DNA of 9,649 bases from NCBI GenBank assembly GCA_027858215.1, contig JAQIDD010000301.1, forward strand, positions 1-9,649, written 5' to 3'. The position numbers were made by a program, and so were the translations under genes. The notes beneath the pieces were generated by a model. The model did not search any database, had not been told where the DNA came from, and saw only the letters and a program-made list of their open reading frames with translations. This stretch comes from Candidatus Delongbacteria bacterium. GTDB taxonomy: Bacteria > Bacteroidota > Bacteroidia > Bacteroidales > ML635J-15. The stretch's first letter is position 1. Each line of letters opens with the position of its first letter. Below are positions 1 to 6,581 of the stretch, piece by piece.

Positions 1-3000
1 TCCTATAGCTGGTTAAATGCCCAGTCAAATCTTGAATTTGCTTATCAAACATTGGAAAATCGCGGCGAATTTTATTTTCAGTTTGAATGCAATTCGCCTG
101 AAATTATTCATGAATTGAGTGATGTTTTATCCATTGACGGAAAAGACGGAACGACATATTTTGCATACGCCAATGAAAGTGCTTTTGAAACATTTTTGTC
201 TTATGACCTCATTTTTCAGCCGGTGGAATCTTATTATAATCAATCAAAAGCCTTAACCATGGCCACCACAGTTGCGCAAATGGCTAACTGGGACAGGTAT
301 CCTACCCATGATGTGTATGTACAAATGATGAATGATTTTGTAACCAATTATCCAAACCTGTGTGCACTGGAAACCATTGGGCAGTCGGTTGAGGGGGTGG
401 ATCTGATTGCGGTACGGATTTCTGACAATATCAACACAGACGAAGATGAACCGGAATATTTCTGGACCAATACCATACACGGTGATGAATTGGCAGGTTA
501 TGTGTTGAGTCTGAGGTTTGCTGATTATTTGTTGTCAAATTACGGAACAGATCCTCAGGCAACATTGCTTGTGGATGAAATTGAAATCTATATCAATCCG
601 CTTGCAAATCCCGATGGAACGTTTAGCGGATCAGTAGGTAACACAGATGTTTCGGGTGCTACCAGAACCAATGCAAATGGCGCTGACCTGAATCGGAATT
701 TTCCCGATCAGGAGGATGGACAGAATCCGGACGGAAACCCAACCCAAACAGAAACTCAAGTAATGATTGATTACGCTAATCTGCATGATTTTGTGATGTC
801 TGCCAACACACACGGTGGTGCCGAACTTGTTAATTATCCATGGGACAATTGGACAAGTGCAGAAAATGTCCATCCTGATGATGACTGGTGGCAACACGTT
901 AGCTGGATTTATGCCAACAATGCACAAAATAACAGCGCTGCTGGCTATTTTACTGATCAGGGTGGGGTTACTGAAGGAGCTGACTGGTATGCGATTACAG
1001 GAAGCAGACAGGATTATATGAATTATTTTCAGCAATGCAGGGAAACTACCATCGAATTATCATCACAAAAACAACTGGATGTTGCCGAATTACCCAATTG
1101 GTGGGATTACAACAAGCAGGCCATGCTTGACTATACAGAACAGGTGTTATATGGCTTCAGAGGAGTTGTAACAGATGCCTGTACAGGTGATTCGCTCGGA
1201 GATGTCCGGGTGGAAATTTCCGGCCACGATCAGGACAGCTCCCATGTGTATTCATCTGTGCCTGTAGGAAATTACCATCGCCCGATTTATGAAGGTACCT
1301 GGGATGTCACTTTTTCAAAACCCGGTTATCAGTCGCAAACCCATTCTGTGACAGTGATTAATGATGACAGCACACGCCTGGATGTACAACTTGTACCGGA
1401 CAATGTTGGTGTACCGGATTTTACAGCCGATCAGACCAGCATTTTTGAAGGAGAAACGGTGAATTTTACAGATCAGAGTACAGGCACCATTGTCGCCTAC
1501 AACTGGACACTGAATGGTGCTACACCAAACAGCTCAACGGATGCCAATCCATCGGCAGTGTATAATACAGCAGGTACTTATGATGTTAATCTCGAAATTT
1601 CTTCAGAAGGCTGTGATGTTAGTGAATTAAAATCAAATTACATTACGGTACTAGAGGCTGTACCACCGGTAGCTGATTTTGAAGCTTCTGCCACAACGGT
1701 TACCGTGGGAAGCACCGTGGATTTTACCGACTTGTCTGCCAATATTCCCAACGACTGGGACTGGACTTTTGAGGGGGGAACACCTGCATCTGAAACAGCG
1801 CAACATCCGTCAATCACTTACAACACAGTGGGAACGTATGATGTTAGCCTGACCGCTACAAATGCCTATGGCAGTGATGATACTACAAAAATAGATTATA
1901 TTAATGTTGTTCTTGATTATTGTGATGCTGGTTCAAGTGATGGAACGGTTGGATACATCAACCAGGTAGATATAGGAAGCATAAGCAATTCCACTGGTGA
2001 AGGAACATACAACGACTACACAGATCTGTTTACCGATGTACTACCCGGGAATGCACAATCTTTCTCGGTAAGTTGCGGAAACACATCTAATATGGCGCAT
2101 GTTTTGATATGGGCAGATTGGAACCGTGACGGCGATTTTTACGATGCTGCTGAAGCGTTGTTTACTTCTGCTCAGGGAGGAGGCCCGTTTTCAGGGAACT
2201 TTAATGTTCCTGCAGGTGTAACACCAGGTAATGTCCGGCTAAGAATTCGTTCTGAAATTGTTGGCTACGGTGATATAAATGATCCCTGTGGATATTCTGA
2301 TTATGGCGAAGTGGAAGATTATTCCTTAAATGTACTGAGCCCGGATCAGCCTCCGGTTGCAGTTTTCAGTGCTTCGCCCACTACTTCGTGTGATGGAGTG
2401 GTGCAGTTTACTAATGAATCAAGCTACCCTGAATCATGGAGCTGGGATTTCGGTGACGGGAATACCTCCATATTACAACATCCGTTGCATACTTATGATT
2501 CGGATGGAACCTACACGGTCAGCCTTTCCGTTAGCAATGCCCATGGCAGCGATGATACCACAATGACAGATTACATCACCGTAGATATGCCTGATGCACC
2601 GGTTATTGCAGATGAAGAAAATTGTGGTGCAGGGACGGTTATCCTTTCTGCCACAGCTTCAGGCGAAGTCAACTGGTACGACACAGAAACAGGAGGAAAC
2701 CTGCTGTCAACAGGAGCAGATTATACCGATAATTATACCAGCACAACCACAGTTTACGCTGACAACACCGTGATTAATCCATTGTATTATGTTTCAGGAA
2801 AACCTGATAATACAGGCGATGGTGGCTACTTTACCAATACTACACAGCACGGCCTTATATTTGATGCCTACACCGAATTTGTGCTTGAATCTGTGACGGT
2901 TTATGCCGATGGCACAGGCGAAAGAACCATTAGCCTGCTTGATGATACTGACACAGAAATTGCCAGCACAACGCTTAACATTCCCGATGGCGAAAGCGTT

Positions 3001-5127
3001 GTGGATTTGAATTTTACTGTGCCCTCAGGAACCAATTACACCTTAATGGGCCCGGCTTCACCAAACCTTTACCGAAATGGTGGCGGAACCACCGGTGTAT
3101 TGCCATATCCCTTTGAAACATCCGGGGTGCTATCAATCCATGATAACACCGCTGGAAACCTGGAATATTATTACTATTTTTATAACTGGGAGTTTCGTGT
3201 AGATGAAACCTGCGTTTCATCACGCACCGTTGCTACGGTTACCATTCATGATCTGCCAGTGGTTGATCTGGGTCCAGACCTGGAAATCTGCGAGGGTGAT
3301 ACTTATACCTTTGATGCCGGCAGCGGTTTTGCATCCTACCTGTGGAATACAGGAGAAACCACACACAGCATTGTTGTTGATACCGCCGGAAATTTCAGCG
3401 TAACAGTTACAGATACCAATGGTTGTACTGCCACCGATGCTGTGAACCTGACGCTAAATCCGGTTCCGGTATTGTCATTTAGTACTGTACCGGAAAACGG
3501 AACCACTTGTGATGGCTCTGTAACGGTAACAGTAACCGATGGTGATTATCCACCCTTGAACTATTTTTGGGATTATGGTCAGATAACTGCAACTGCTACG
3601 GGTCTTTGTGCCGGAACGTATTGTGTCACGGTCATGAATGGTCATGGTTGTACCGCCATTGGTTGTAAAACGGTAACTTCTACCACACCATCTCCGGTGG
3701 CCGATTTTGAAGCCGACACAACCGAAGGATGCGGTTCGCTCACGGTGCAGTTTACCGATTTAAGTTCCAACGATCCCACAAGTTGGAGCTGGGACTTTGG
3801 TGATGGAAATACCTCTAATGTAGAAAATCCCCAACATAATTATACTTCCATGGGAACCTATACGGTTATCCTTACAGCAACCAATGCTTATGGCGATGAT
3901 GTTGAACAAAAATTTGGTTATATTACGGTATATCCTGCACTGGAAGTATCTGACGGAAGCAGCAGTGTTGCCTGTTATGGTGATGCTGGCAGCCTGACGG
4001 CTAATGTTACCGGTGGTGAAGGAACCTATTCATACCATTGGGAAGATAACGGAGGCAGTGTCATTGGGAATACTGAAATGGTCGGTAATTTAACGGCCGG
4101 AACCTATTACCTTACCGTCAGTGATGCGGTTGGATGTACAGATAATGGTATTTACACCATAACCCAGCCTGATGAATTGCAGGTAATCATAACAACCACA
4201 GATGAAACCGTTTACGGTGTCTGCGATGGGACGGCTACCGCCAATGTGACCGGTGGTATAGAGCCTTATGATTATATGTGGGACAATGGAATTGGCTCAG
4301 CAGGTGCAACGGTTGAAGACCTGTGTGCAGGAACATATCATGTTACAGTTACTGATGCAAATGGTTGTGCAGGAATAGGGAGCGGTGAAGTGCTATCCGC
4401 CCCGCAGCCACCAATAGCTGATTTTGAAGCGGATGTCACCGAAGGTTGTGGTTCTCTAAGCGTGCAATTTTCTGATTTGAGTGCGCATGATCCCACAAGC
4501 TGGAGCTGGGATTTTGGTGATGGCAATACCTCCACCGATCAACATCCGCTGCACACCTACAGCAGCACCGGGACTTATCCCGTTGAGCTGACAGCTGCCA
4601 ACAGCTATGGGTCTGACACGCATACCATGGCAGATTATATTACTGTGCTGGAACGCCCTGAATTGAACATTGATGTTACCCACGAATCAAGTCCAGGAAG
4701 TTGTGACGGTGAATTGACGGTAATTATTAACGGAACCGATAACCCATATTCTGTGTTGTGGAGCAATGGAGATACATCTGAAACCACAGACAGTTTATGC
4801 GGGGGATTGTATTCGGTCGTTATTTCAGGTAACAATGGATGTTCCAATATTTCCAATGGATTGGTTCAAACTCTGACTGTATTGGAAAATCAAAGCTCAA
4901 GAGGTATAACACTTTATCCGAATCCGGTTGATTATATGGTTTATATAGAATCAGAAAAACCGATGCTAAAAATAGACATGTATGCTGTAGATGGAAGGCT
5001 TGTGGACTCATGGTATCCTGAATCAACACGATTTGAAATCTCAGCAGAAGCGTTGAATGGATTATACATGATAAGGATTGCGGACAATACGGGTACCATA
5101 ACCAATCACCAGATAGTAGTGAAGTAG
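1..5127 (+). CDS. Secreted multidomain M14 zinc carboxypeptidase with PKD/GEVED/SprB modules and T9SS sorting domain (5' partial)
   Basis: The frame is open from base 1, so the start and signal peptide lie outside the window; residues are numbered from base 1 (1708 visible). Residues about 20-90 resemble the propeptide-like lead of Bacteroidota zinc carboxypeptidases. The M14 domain (about 100-380) has zinc ligands H160 and E163 (HGDE), substrate-binding N231-R232, zinc ligand H271 and catalytic E352 in TTIELS. The sequence around GSRQDYMNYF and the following transthyretin-like CarboxypepD_reg domain (385-468) resemble the M14B (CPE/CPM/CPD) group. Then come PKD (472-552), PKD (555-638), GEVED (641-780, motif at 769-774), PKD (784-864, WDFGDG), a split Ig-like domain with an inserted module (868-1085), a PKD-like unit (1085-1153), SprB-like (1154-1229), PKD (1231-1311), two SprB-like units (1312-1391, 1392-1467), PKD (1470-1549), SprB-like (1551-1628) and a T9SS type A sorting domain (1634-1708). 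The gene ends with tandem stops TAG TAA. Inference: it is exported to the cell surface or medium and trims C-terminal residues of peptides; the substrate is unknown. Confidence 0.93.
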   Translation, partial: SYSWLNAQSNLEFAYQTLENRGEFYFQFECNSPEIIHELSDVLSIDGKDGTTYFAYANESAFETFLSYDLIFQPVESYYNQSKALTMATTVAQMANWDRYPTHDVYVQMMNDFVTNYPNLCALETIGQSVEGVDLIAVRISDNINTDEDEPEYFWTNTIHGDELAGYVLSLRFADYLLSNYGTDPQATLLVDEIEIYINPLANPDGTFSGSVGNTDVSGATRTNANGADLNRNFPDQEDGQNPDGNPTQTETQVMIDYANLHDFVMSANTHGGAELVNYPWDNWTSAENVHPDDDWWQHVSWIYANNAQNNSAAGYFTDQGGVTEGADWYAITGSRQDYMNYFQQCRETTIELSSQKQLDVAELPNWWDYNKQAMLDYTEQVLYGFRGVVTDACTGDSLGDVRVEISGHDQDSSHVYSSVPVGNYHRPIYEGTWDVTFSKPGYQSQTHSVTVINDDSTRLDVQLVPDNVGVPDFTADQTSIFEGETVNFTDQSTGTIVAYNWTLNGATPNSSTDANPSAVYNTAGTYDVNLEISSEGCDVSELKSNYITVLEAVPPVADFEASATTVTVGSTVDFTDLSANIPNDWDWTFEGGTPASETAQHPSITYNTVGTYDVSLTATNAYGSDDTTKIDYINVVLDYCDAGSSDGTVGYINQVDIGSISNSTGEGTYNDYTDLFTDVLPGNAQSFSVSCGNTSNMAHVLIWADWNRDGDFYDAAEALFTSAQGGGPFSGNFNVPAGVTPGNVRLRIRSEIVGYGDINDPCGYSDYGEVEDYSLNVLSPDQPPVAVFSASPTTSCDGVVQFTNESSYPESWSWDFGDGNTSILQHPLHTYDSDGTYTVSLSVSNAHGSDDTTMTDYITVDMPDAPVIADEENCGAGTVILSATASGEVNWYDTETGGNLLSTGADYTDNYTSTTTVYADNTVINPLYYVSGKPDNTGDGGYFTNTTQHGLIFDAYTEFVLESVTVYADGTGERTISLLDDTDTEIASTTLNIPDGESVVDLNFTVPSGTNYTLMGPASPNLYRNGGGTTGVLPYPFETSGVLSIHDNTAGNLEYYYYFYNWEFRVDETCVSSRTVATVTIHDLPVVDLGPDLEICEGDTYTFDAGSGFASYLWNTGETTHSIVVDTAGNFSVTVTDTNGCTATDAVNLTLNPVPVLSFSTVPENGTTCDGSVTVTVTDGDYPPLNYFWDYGQITATATGLCAGTYCVTVMNGHGCTAIGCKTVTSTTPSPVADFEADTTEGCGSLTVQFTDLSSNDPTSWSWDFGDGNTSNVENPQHNYTSMGTYTVILTATNAYGDDVEQKFGYITVYPALEVSDGSSSVACYGDAGSLTANVTGGEGTYSYHWEDNGGSVIGNTEMVGNLTAGTYYLTVSDAVGCTDNGIYTITQPDELQVIITTTDETVYGVCDGTATANVTGGIEPYDYMWDNGIGSAGATVEDLCAGTYHVTVTDANGCAGIGSGEVLSAPQPPIADFEADVTEGCGSLSVQFSDLSAHDPTSWSWDFGDGNTSTDQHPLHTYSSTGTYPVELTAANSYGSDTHTMADYITVLERPELNIDVTHESSPGSCDGELTVIINGTDNPYSVLWSNGDTSETTDSLCGGLYSVVISGNNGCSNISNGLVQTLTVLENQSSRGITLYPNPVDYMVYIESEKPMLKIDMYAVDGRLVDSWYPESTRFEISAEALNGLYMIRIADNTGTITNHQIVVK
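298..1140 (+). other. M14 carboxypeptidase catalytic domain within the large CDS
   Basis: All expected M14 signatures are readable in order: HGDE at 478-489 (zinc ligands His and Glu), NR at 691-696 (substrate carboxylate binding), His in NTHGG at 811-813 (third zinc ligand), and the catalytic Glu at 1054-1056 within TTIELS. No key residue is missing, so the enzyme should be active. The segment after the catalytic Glu (LPNWWDYNKQAMLDY) matches the way M14B enzymes pass into their transthyretin-like domain. The position of the substrate-contacting Tyr (Tyr248 in bovine carboxypeptidase A) is ambiguous: Y342 and Y345-adjacent residues in the DYMNYF segment are candidates. Confidence 0.9.
1921..2340 (+). 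other. GEVED domain within the large CDS
   Basis: This stretch encodes about 140 residues beginning with Cys-Asp-Ala-Gly. It contains the aromatic and acidic DWNRDGDF stretch and ends in the diagnostic GEVEDY motif (2305-2322) followed by a short beta strand. GEVED modules are found in secreted Bacteroidota proteins and are predicted beta-sandwiches. Its exact role is not established; carbohydrate or protein binding is a guess. Confidence 0.85.
3460..3933 (+). repeat. SprB-PKD bidomain, copy 1 (intragenic duplication)
   Basis: This segment encodes an SprB-like unit (with TCDGS, LCAGTY and GHGC landmarks) followed by a PKD domain with WSWDFGDG. It pairs with 4177-4650: landmarks recur at a spacing of 238-239 residues. 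Over the core PKD part a hand count gives 53 identical residues out of 77. Many of the DNA differences are synonymous, so the duplication is not very recent. Confidence 0.8.
4177..4650 (+). repeat. SprB-PKD bidomain, copy 2 (intragenic duplication)
   Basis: This is the second copy of the SprB-like plus PKD pair described at 3460-3933. It shares the LCAGTY, TEGCGSL and DPTSWSWDFGDGNTS blocks. A separate SprB-like unit (about 3934-4173) lies between the copies, and another SprB-like unit follows this copy. Confidence 0.8.
4900..5124 (+). other. T9SS type A C-terminal sorting domain
   Basis: The last ~75 residues carry the hallmarks of the T9SS type A (Por secretion) sorting domain. The entry motif is ITLYPNPV. 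A mid-domain segment, IDMYAVDGRLV, corresponds to the usual 'v-ydl-G-ll' strand. A LNGLYMIRI segment corresponds to the 'l-G-Yhl-i' strand, and the end is basic (HQIVVK). In known T9SS cargo this domain directs outer-membrane passage and is removed or exchanged for a surface anchor. The PorU-type cleavage site would lie just before about residue 1634. Confidence 0.93.
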
Positions 5128-5273
5128 TAATGCAAAGGCATATAAAAACACCCTGTAGCTAGTGTCATGTCAATGCAGATACGGTCTTTTGTCTCAAACC
5201 CATGATGATACATCAGAATAATGAATCCTTAAGCCATGAATATGTGCTCAGAACAGGGCAAAATACAGTCATT
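5128..5273. other. Intergenic spacer between convergent genes
   Basis: This 146-base AT-rich spacer separates the stop codons of the peptidase gene (plus) and rsgA (minus). It begins with a second in-frame stop (TAA at 5128-5130) for the plus-strand gene. No open frame of note, tRNA or strong GC-rich hairpin is visible. Short imperfect stems exist at 5130-5141 (ATGC/GCAT) and 5203-5215 (TGATG/CATCA), but neither has a convincing T-tract. Confidence 0.7.
5143..5166 (-). terminator. Possible weak terminator for the dnaE-trxA-rsgA unit
   Basis: On the minus strand, ACACT (5165-5161) can pair with GGTGT (5152-5148) across an 8-base loop. The stem is followed by a run of four T residues (5147-5144). 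The stem is only 5-6 pairs, includes G:T wobbles, and lies about 110 bases beyond the rsgA stop. It is therefore only a candidate for an intrinsic terminator. Confidence 0.25.
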
Positions 5274-6215
5274 TCAATAATTTGGAGCTCTGTATTTTGA
5301 GCGGTCATCAAAAAAGAGATTCAGGTAAGAGTAATACCGGGATTCTGCAATTTCACCATCAATTACAGCTTGCTTGACAGCGCACCCGGGTTCATCAATG
5401 TGCAGGCAATTGTAAAATTTACAATCTGCGGCAACAGCAAACATTTCGGGGAAGAAATGATACAATTCTGTTTTATCAATATGGCTGATTCCGAATGCTT
5501 TTATGCCGGGGGTATCTATTACATAGCCACCGAAATCAAGGCTGTGCATTTCTGCAAACGTGGTTGTGTGTTTACCGGTCTGGTGTGTTTTGGATAAGGG
5601 ATTTGTTTCGATATGCAATTTTGGATCGGCCAGATTGATAAAAGAGGATTTTCCCACGCCGGAATGCCCGGCCACCACAGAAATTTTATCTTTTAAGATA
5701 CGTTGAATTTCCGGTTTGTGTTGTTTGTCAACCGCTGAGACAACGTGTACCGCAGCAACAATGTGGTTATACACCGCTTTCAGATCGTCAAGTTCAGATT
5801 TGAGGGTTTCATCATACAAATCAACTTTATTGAAAACAAGCACCACAGGAATGTTGAAAGATTCAGCACTCACGATGAAACGGTCAATAAAGAGCCGTGT
5901 GGTTTTAGGGTAATTCAGGGTTGCGATCAATACCGCCTGGTCAATATTAGCAGCGATGACCTGGGATTGTTTTGACAAATTGGTGGATTTTCGCAACAAA
6001 TGATTGCGTCGTTTTTCCACCTTTTCAATCAGGCCGGTATTCTCATCATCCAGGAGATAAAATTGCACATGATCACCAACGGCCACAGGGTTGGTTTTTC
6101 TGCTGTTTACCAACCGCAATTTTCCCCTCAGGGTACAGGAAAATATATCCTTTCCGGACTGAATCAGATAATTCTTCCCGGTAGATTTAATGACAATCCC
6201 TTGTGTTAATTCCAA
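5274..6215 (-). CDS. rsgA: Ribosome small-subunit biogenesis GTPase RsgA (YjeQ/EngC)
   Basis: This gene encodes 313 residues, a normal length for Bacteroidota RsgA. RsgA is a cytoplasmic, circularly permuted GTPase that checks late assembly of the 30S subunit; ribosome binding stimulates its GTP hydrolysis. An N-terminal OB-fold (about 1-75, containing NPVAVGDHVQF) precedes the GTPase core. The core shows the permuted order G4 (NKVD, 129-132), then G1/P-loop (GHSGVGKSS, 183-191), then G3 (DTPG, 234-237). The C-terminal zinc knuckle has C265, C270, H272 and C278, the same C-x4-C-x-H-x5-C spacing as the E. coli protein. The start is a TTG at 6213-6215. No in-frame ATG or GTG lies between it and the upstream in-frame TAA that also ends trxA, and starting here matches the usual N-terminus (GIVIKSTG) of the family. 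It lies 15 bases after trxA, implying cotranscription. Confidence 0.96.
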   Translation of the reverse strand: MELTQGIVIKSTGKNYLIQSGKDIFSCTLRGKLRLVNSRKTNPVAVGDHVQFYLLDDENTGLIEKVEKRRNHLLRKSTNLSKQSQVIAANIDQAVLIATLNYPKTTRLFIDRFIVSAESFNIPVVLVFNKVDLYDETLKSELDDLKAVYNHIVAAVHVVSAVDKQHKPEIQRILKDKISVVAGHSGVGKSSFINLADPKLHIETNPLSKTHQTGKHTTTFAEMHSLDFGGYVIDTPGIKAFGISHIDKTELYHFFPEMFAVAADCKFYNCLHIDEPGCAVKQAVIDGEIAESRYYSYLNLFFDDRSKYRAPNY

Positions 6216-6230
6216 TATCAGAAAGGTATT

Positions 6231-6548
6231 TTATATGATGGCATCAAGTTTGGCAGCAAGCGTTGATTTGGGAACAGCACCCACTTGTTTATCCACAAGT
6301 TCACCATTTTTGACAAACAATACCGTAGGGATATTCCGCACGCCGTATTTAGCAGCAATGTCGGGATTGCTGTCCACATCCACTTTACCGATGATTGCTT
6401 TACCGTCATATTCAGTACCCAGTTCTTCCATAATGGGGGTGAGCATCCTGCAAGGCCCGCACCATTCTGCCCAAAGGTCAATAACTACGGGTTTGTCTGC
6501 ATTAACTACAAGCTCATCAAAATTTTCATTAGTGATTTCATGTACCAT
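6231..6548 (-). CDS. trxA: Thioredoxin
   Basis: This gene encodes 105 residues, the standard size of a single-domain cytoplasmic thioredoxin, a disulfide reductase kept reduced by thioredoxin reductase. The active-site motif WCGPC is at residues 29-33 (C30, C33). The buried Asp is D24 (E. coli D26 equivalent), and the cis-proline is P74 in the NIPT segment. The fold reads complete, with no signal peptide or lipobox, so it should be cytosolic. The start is ATG at 6546-6548. It sits 33 bases downstream of dnaE and 15 bases upstream of rsgA on the same strand. Dependence of ribonucleotide reductase on thioredoxin gives a plausible but unproven functional link to dnaE. Confidence 0.97.
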   Translation of the reverse strand: MVHEITNENFDELVVNADKPVVIDLWAEWCGPCRMLTPIMEELGTEYDGKAIIGKVDVDSNPDIAAKYGVRNIPTVLFVKNGELVDKQVGAVPKSTLAAKLDAII

Positions 6549-6567
6549 ATTTGCTAATTTTAAATGT

Positions 6568-6575
6568 CAAAAATA
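6568..6575 (-). promoter_or_regulatory. Possible Bacteroidota-type -7 element upstream of trxA
   Basis: In the 33-base dnaE-trxA gap the minus strand reads TATTTTTG, which fits the TAnnTTTG -7 consensus of Bacteroidota housekeeping promoters. It is about 20 bases before the trxA ATG. No clear TTTG-type -33 element is seen at the right distance, and the region is AT-rich, so a chance match is quite possible. If real, it would let trxA and rsgA be transcribed separately from dnaE. Confidence 0.2.
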
Positions 6576-6581
6576 ATTAAA

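Noticed and set aside
52..54. TTG as the start of the large plus-strand gene
   Set aside because: The same frame has no stop back to base 1, and the translated residues before the TTG continue smoothly. No signal peptide follows the TTG although the protein is clearly exported, so the real start is upstream of the window.
631..1035. 134-codon minus-strand open frame inside the peptidase domain
   Set aside because: It is opposite the conserved M14 active-site region, its translation has no recognisable domain, and it has no upstream context of its own.
1414..4650. Repeated sequence blocks as a possible CRISPR or DNA-level repeat array
   Set aside because: The repetition is at protein-domain level (PKD and SprB-like modules) within one open frame, with no short identical direct repeats or spacers.
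5203..5215. TGATG/CATCA hairpin in the convergent spacer as a terminator
   Set aside because: The stem has only 5 pairs, mostly AT, with a 3-base loop and no T-run on either strand.
6190..6576. 128-codon plus-strand open frame opposite trxA and the start of rsgA
   Set aside because: It is antisense to a complete, well-conserved thioredoxin gene, its translation resembles no family I know, and it is explained as a codon-use shadow.
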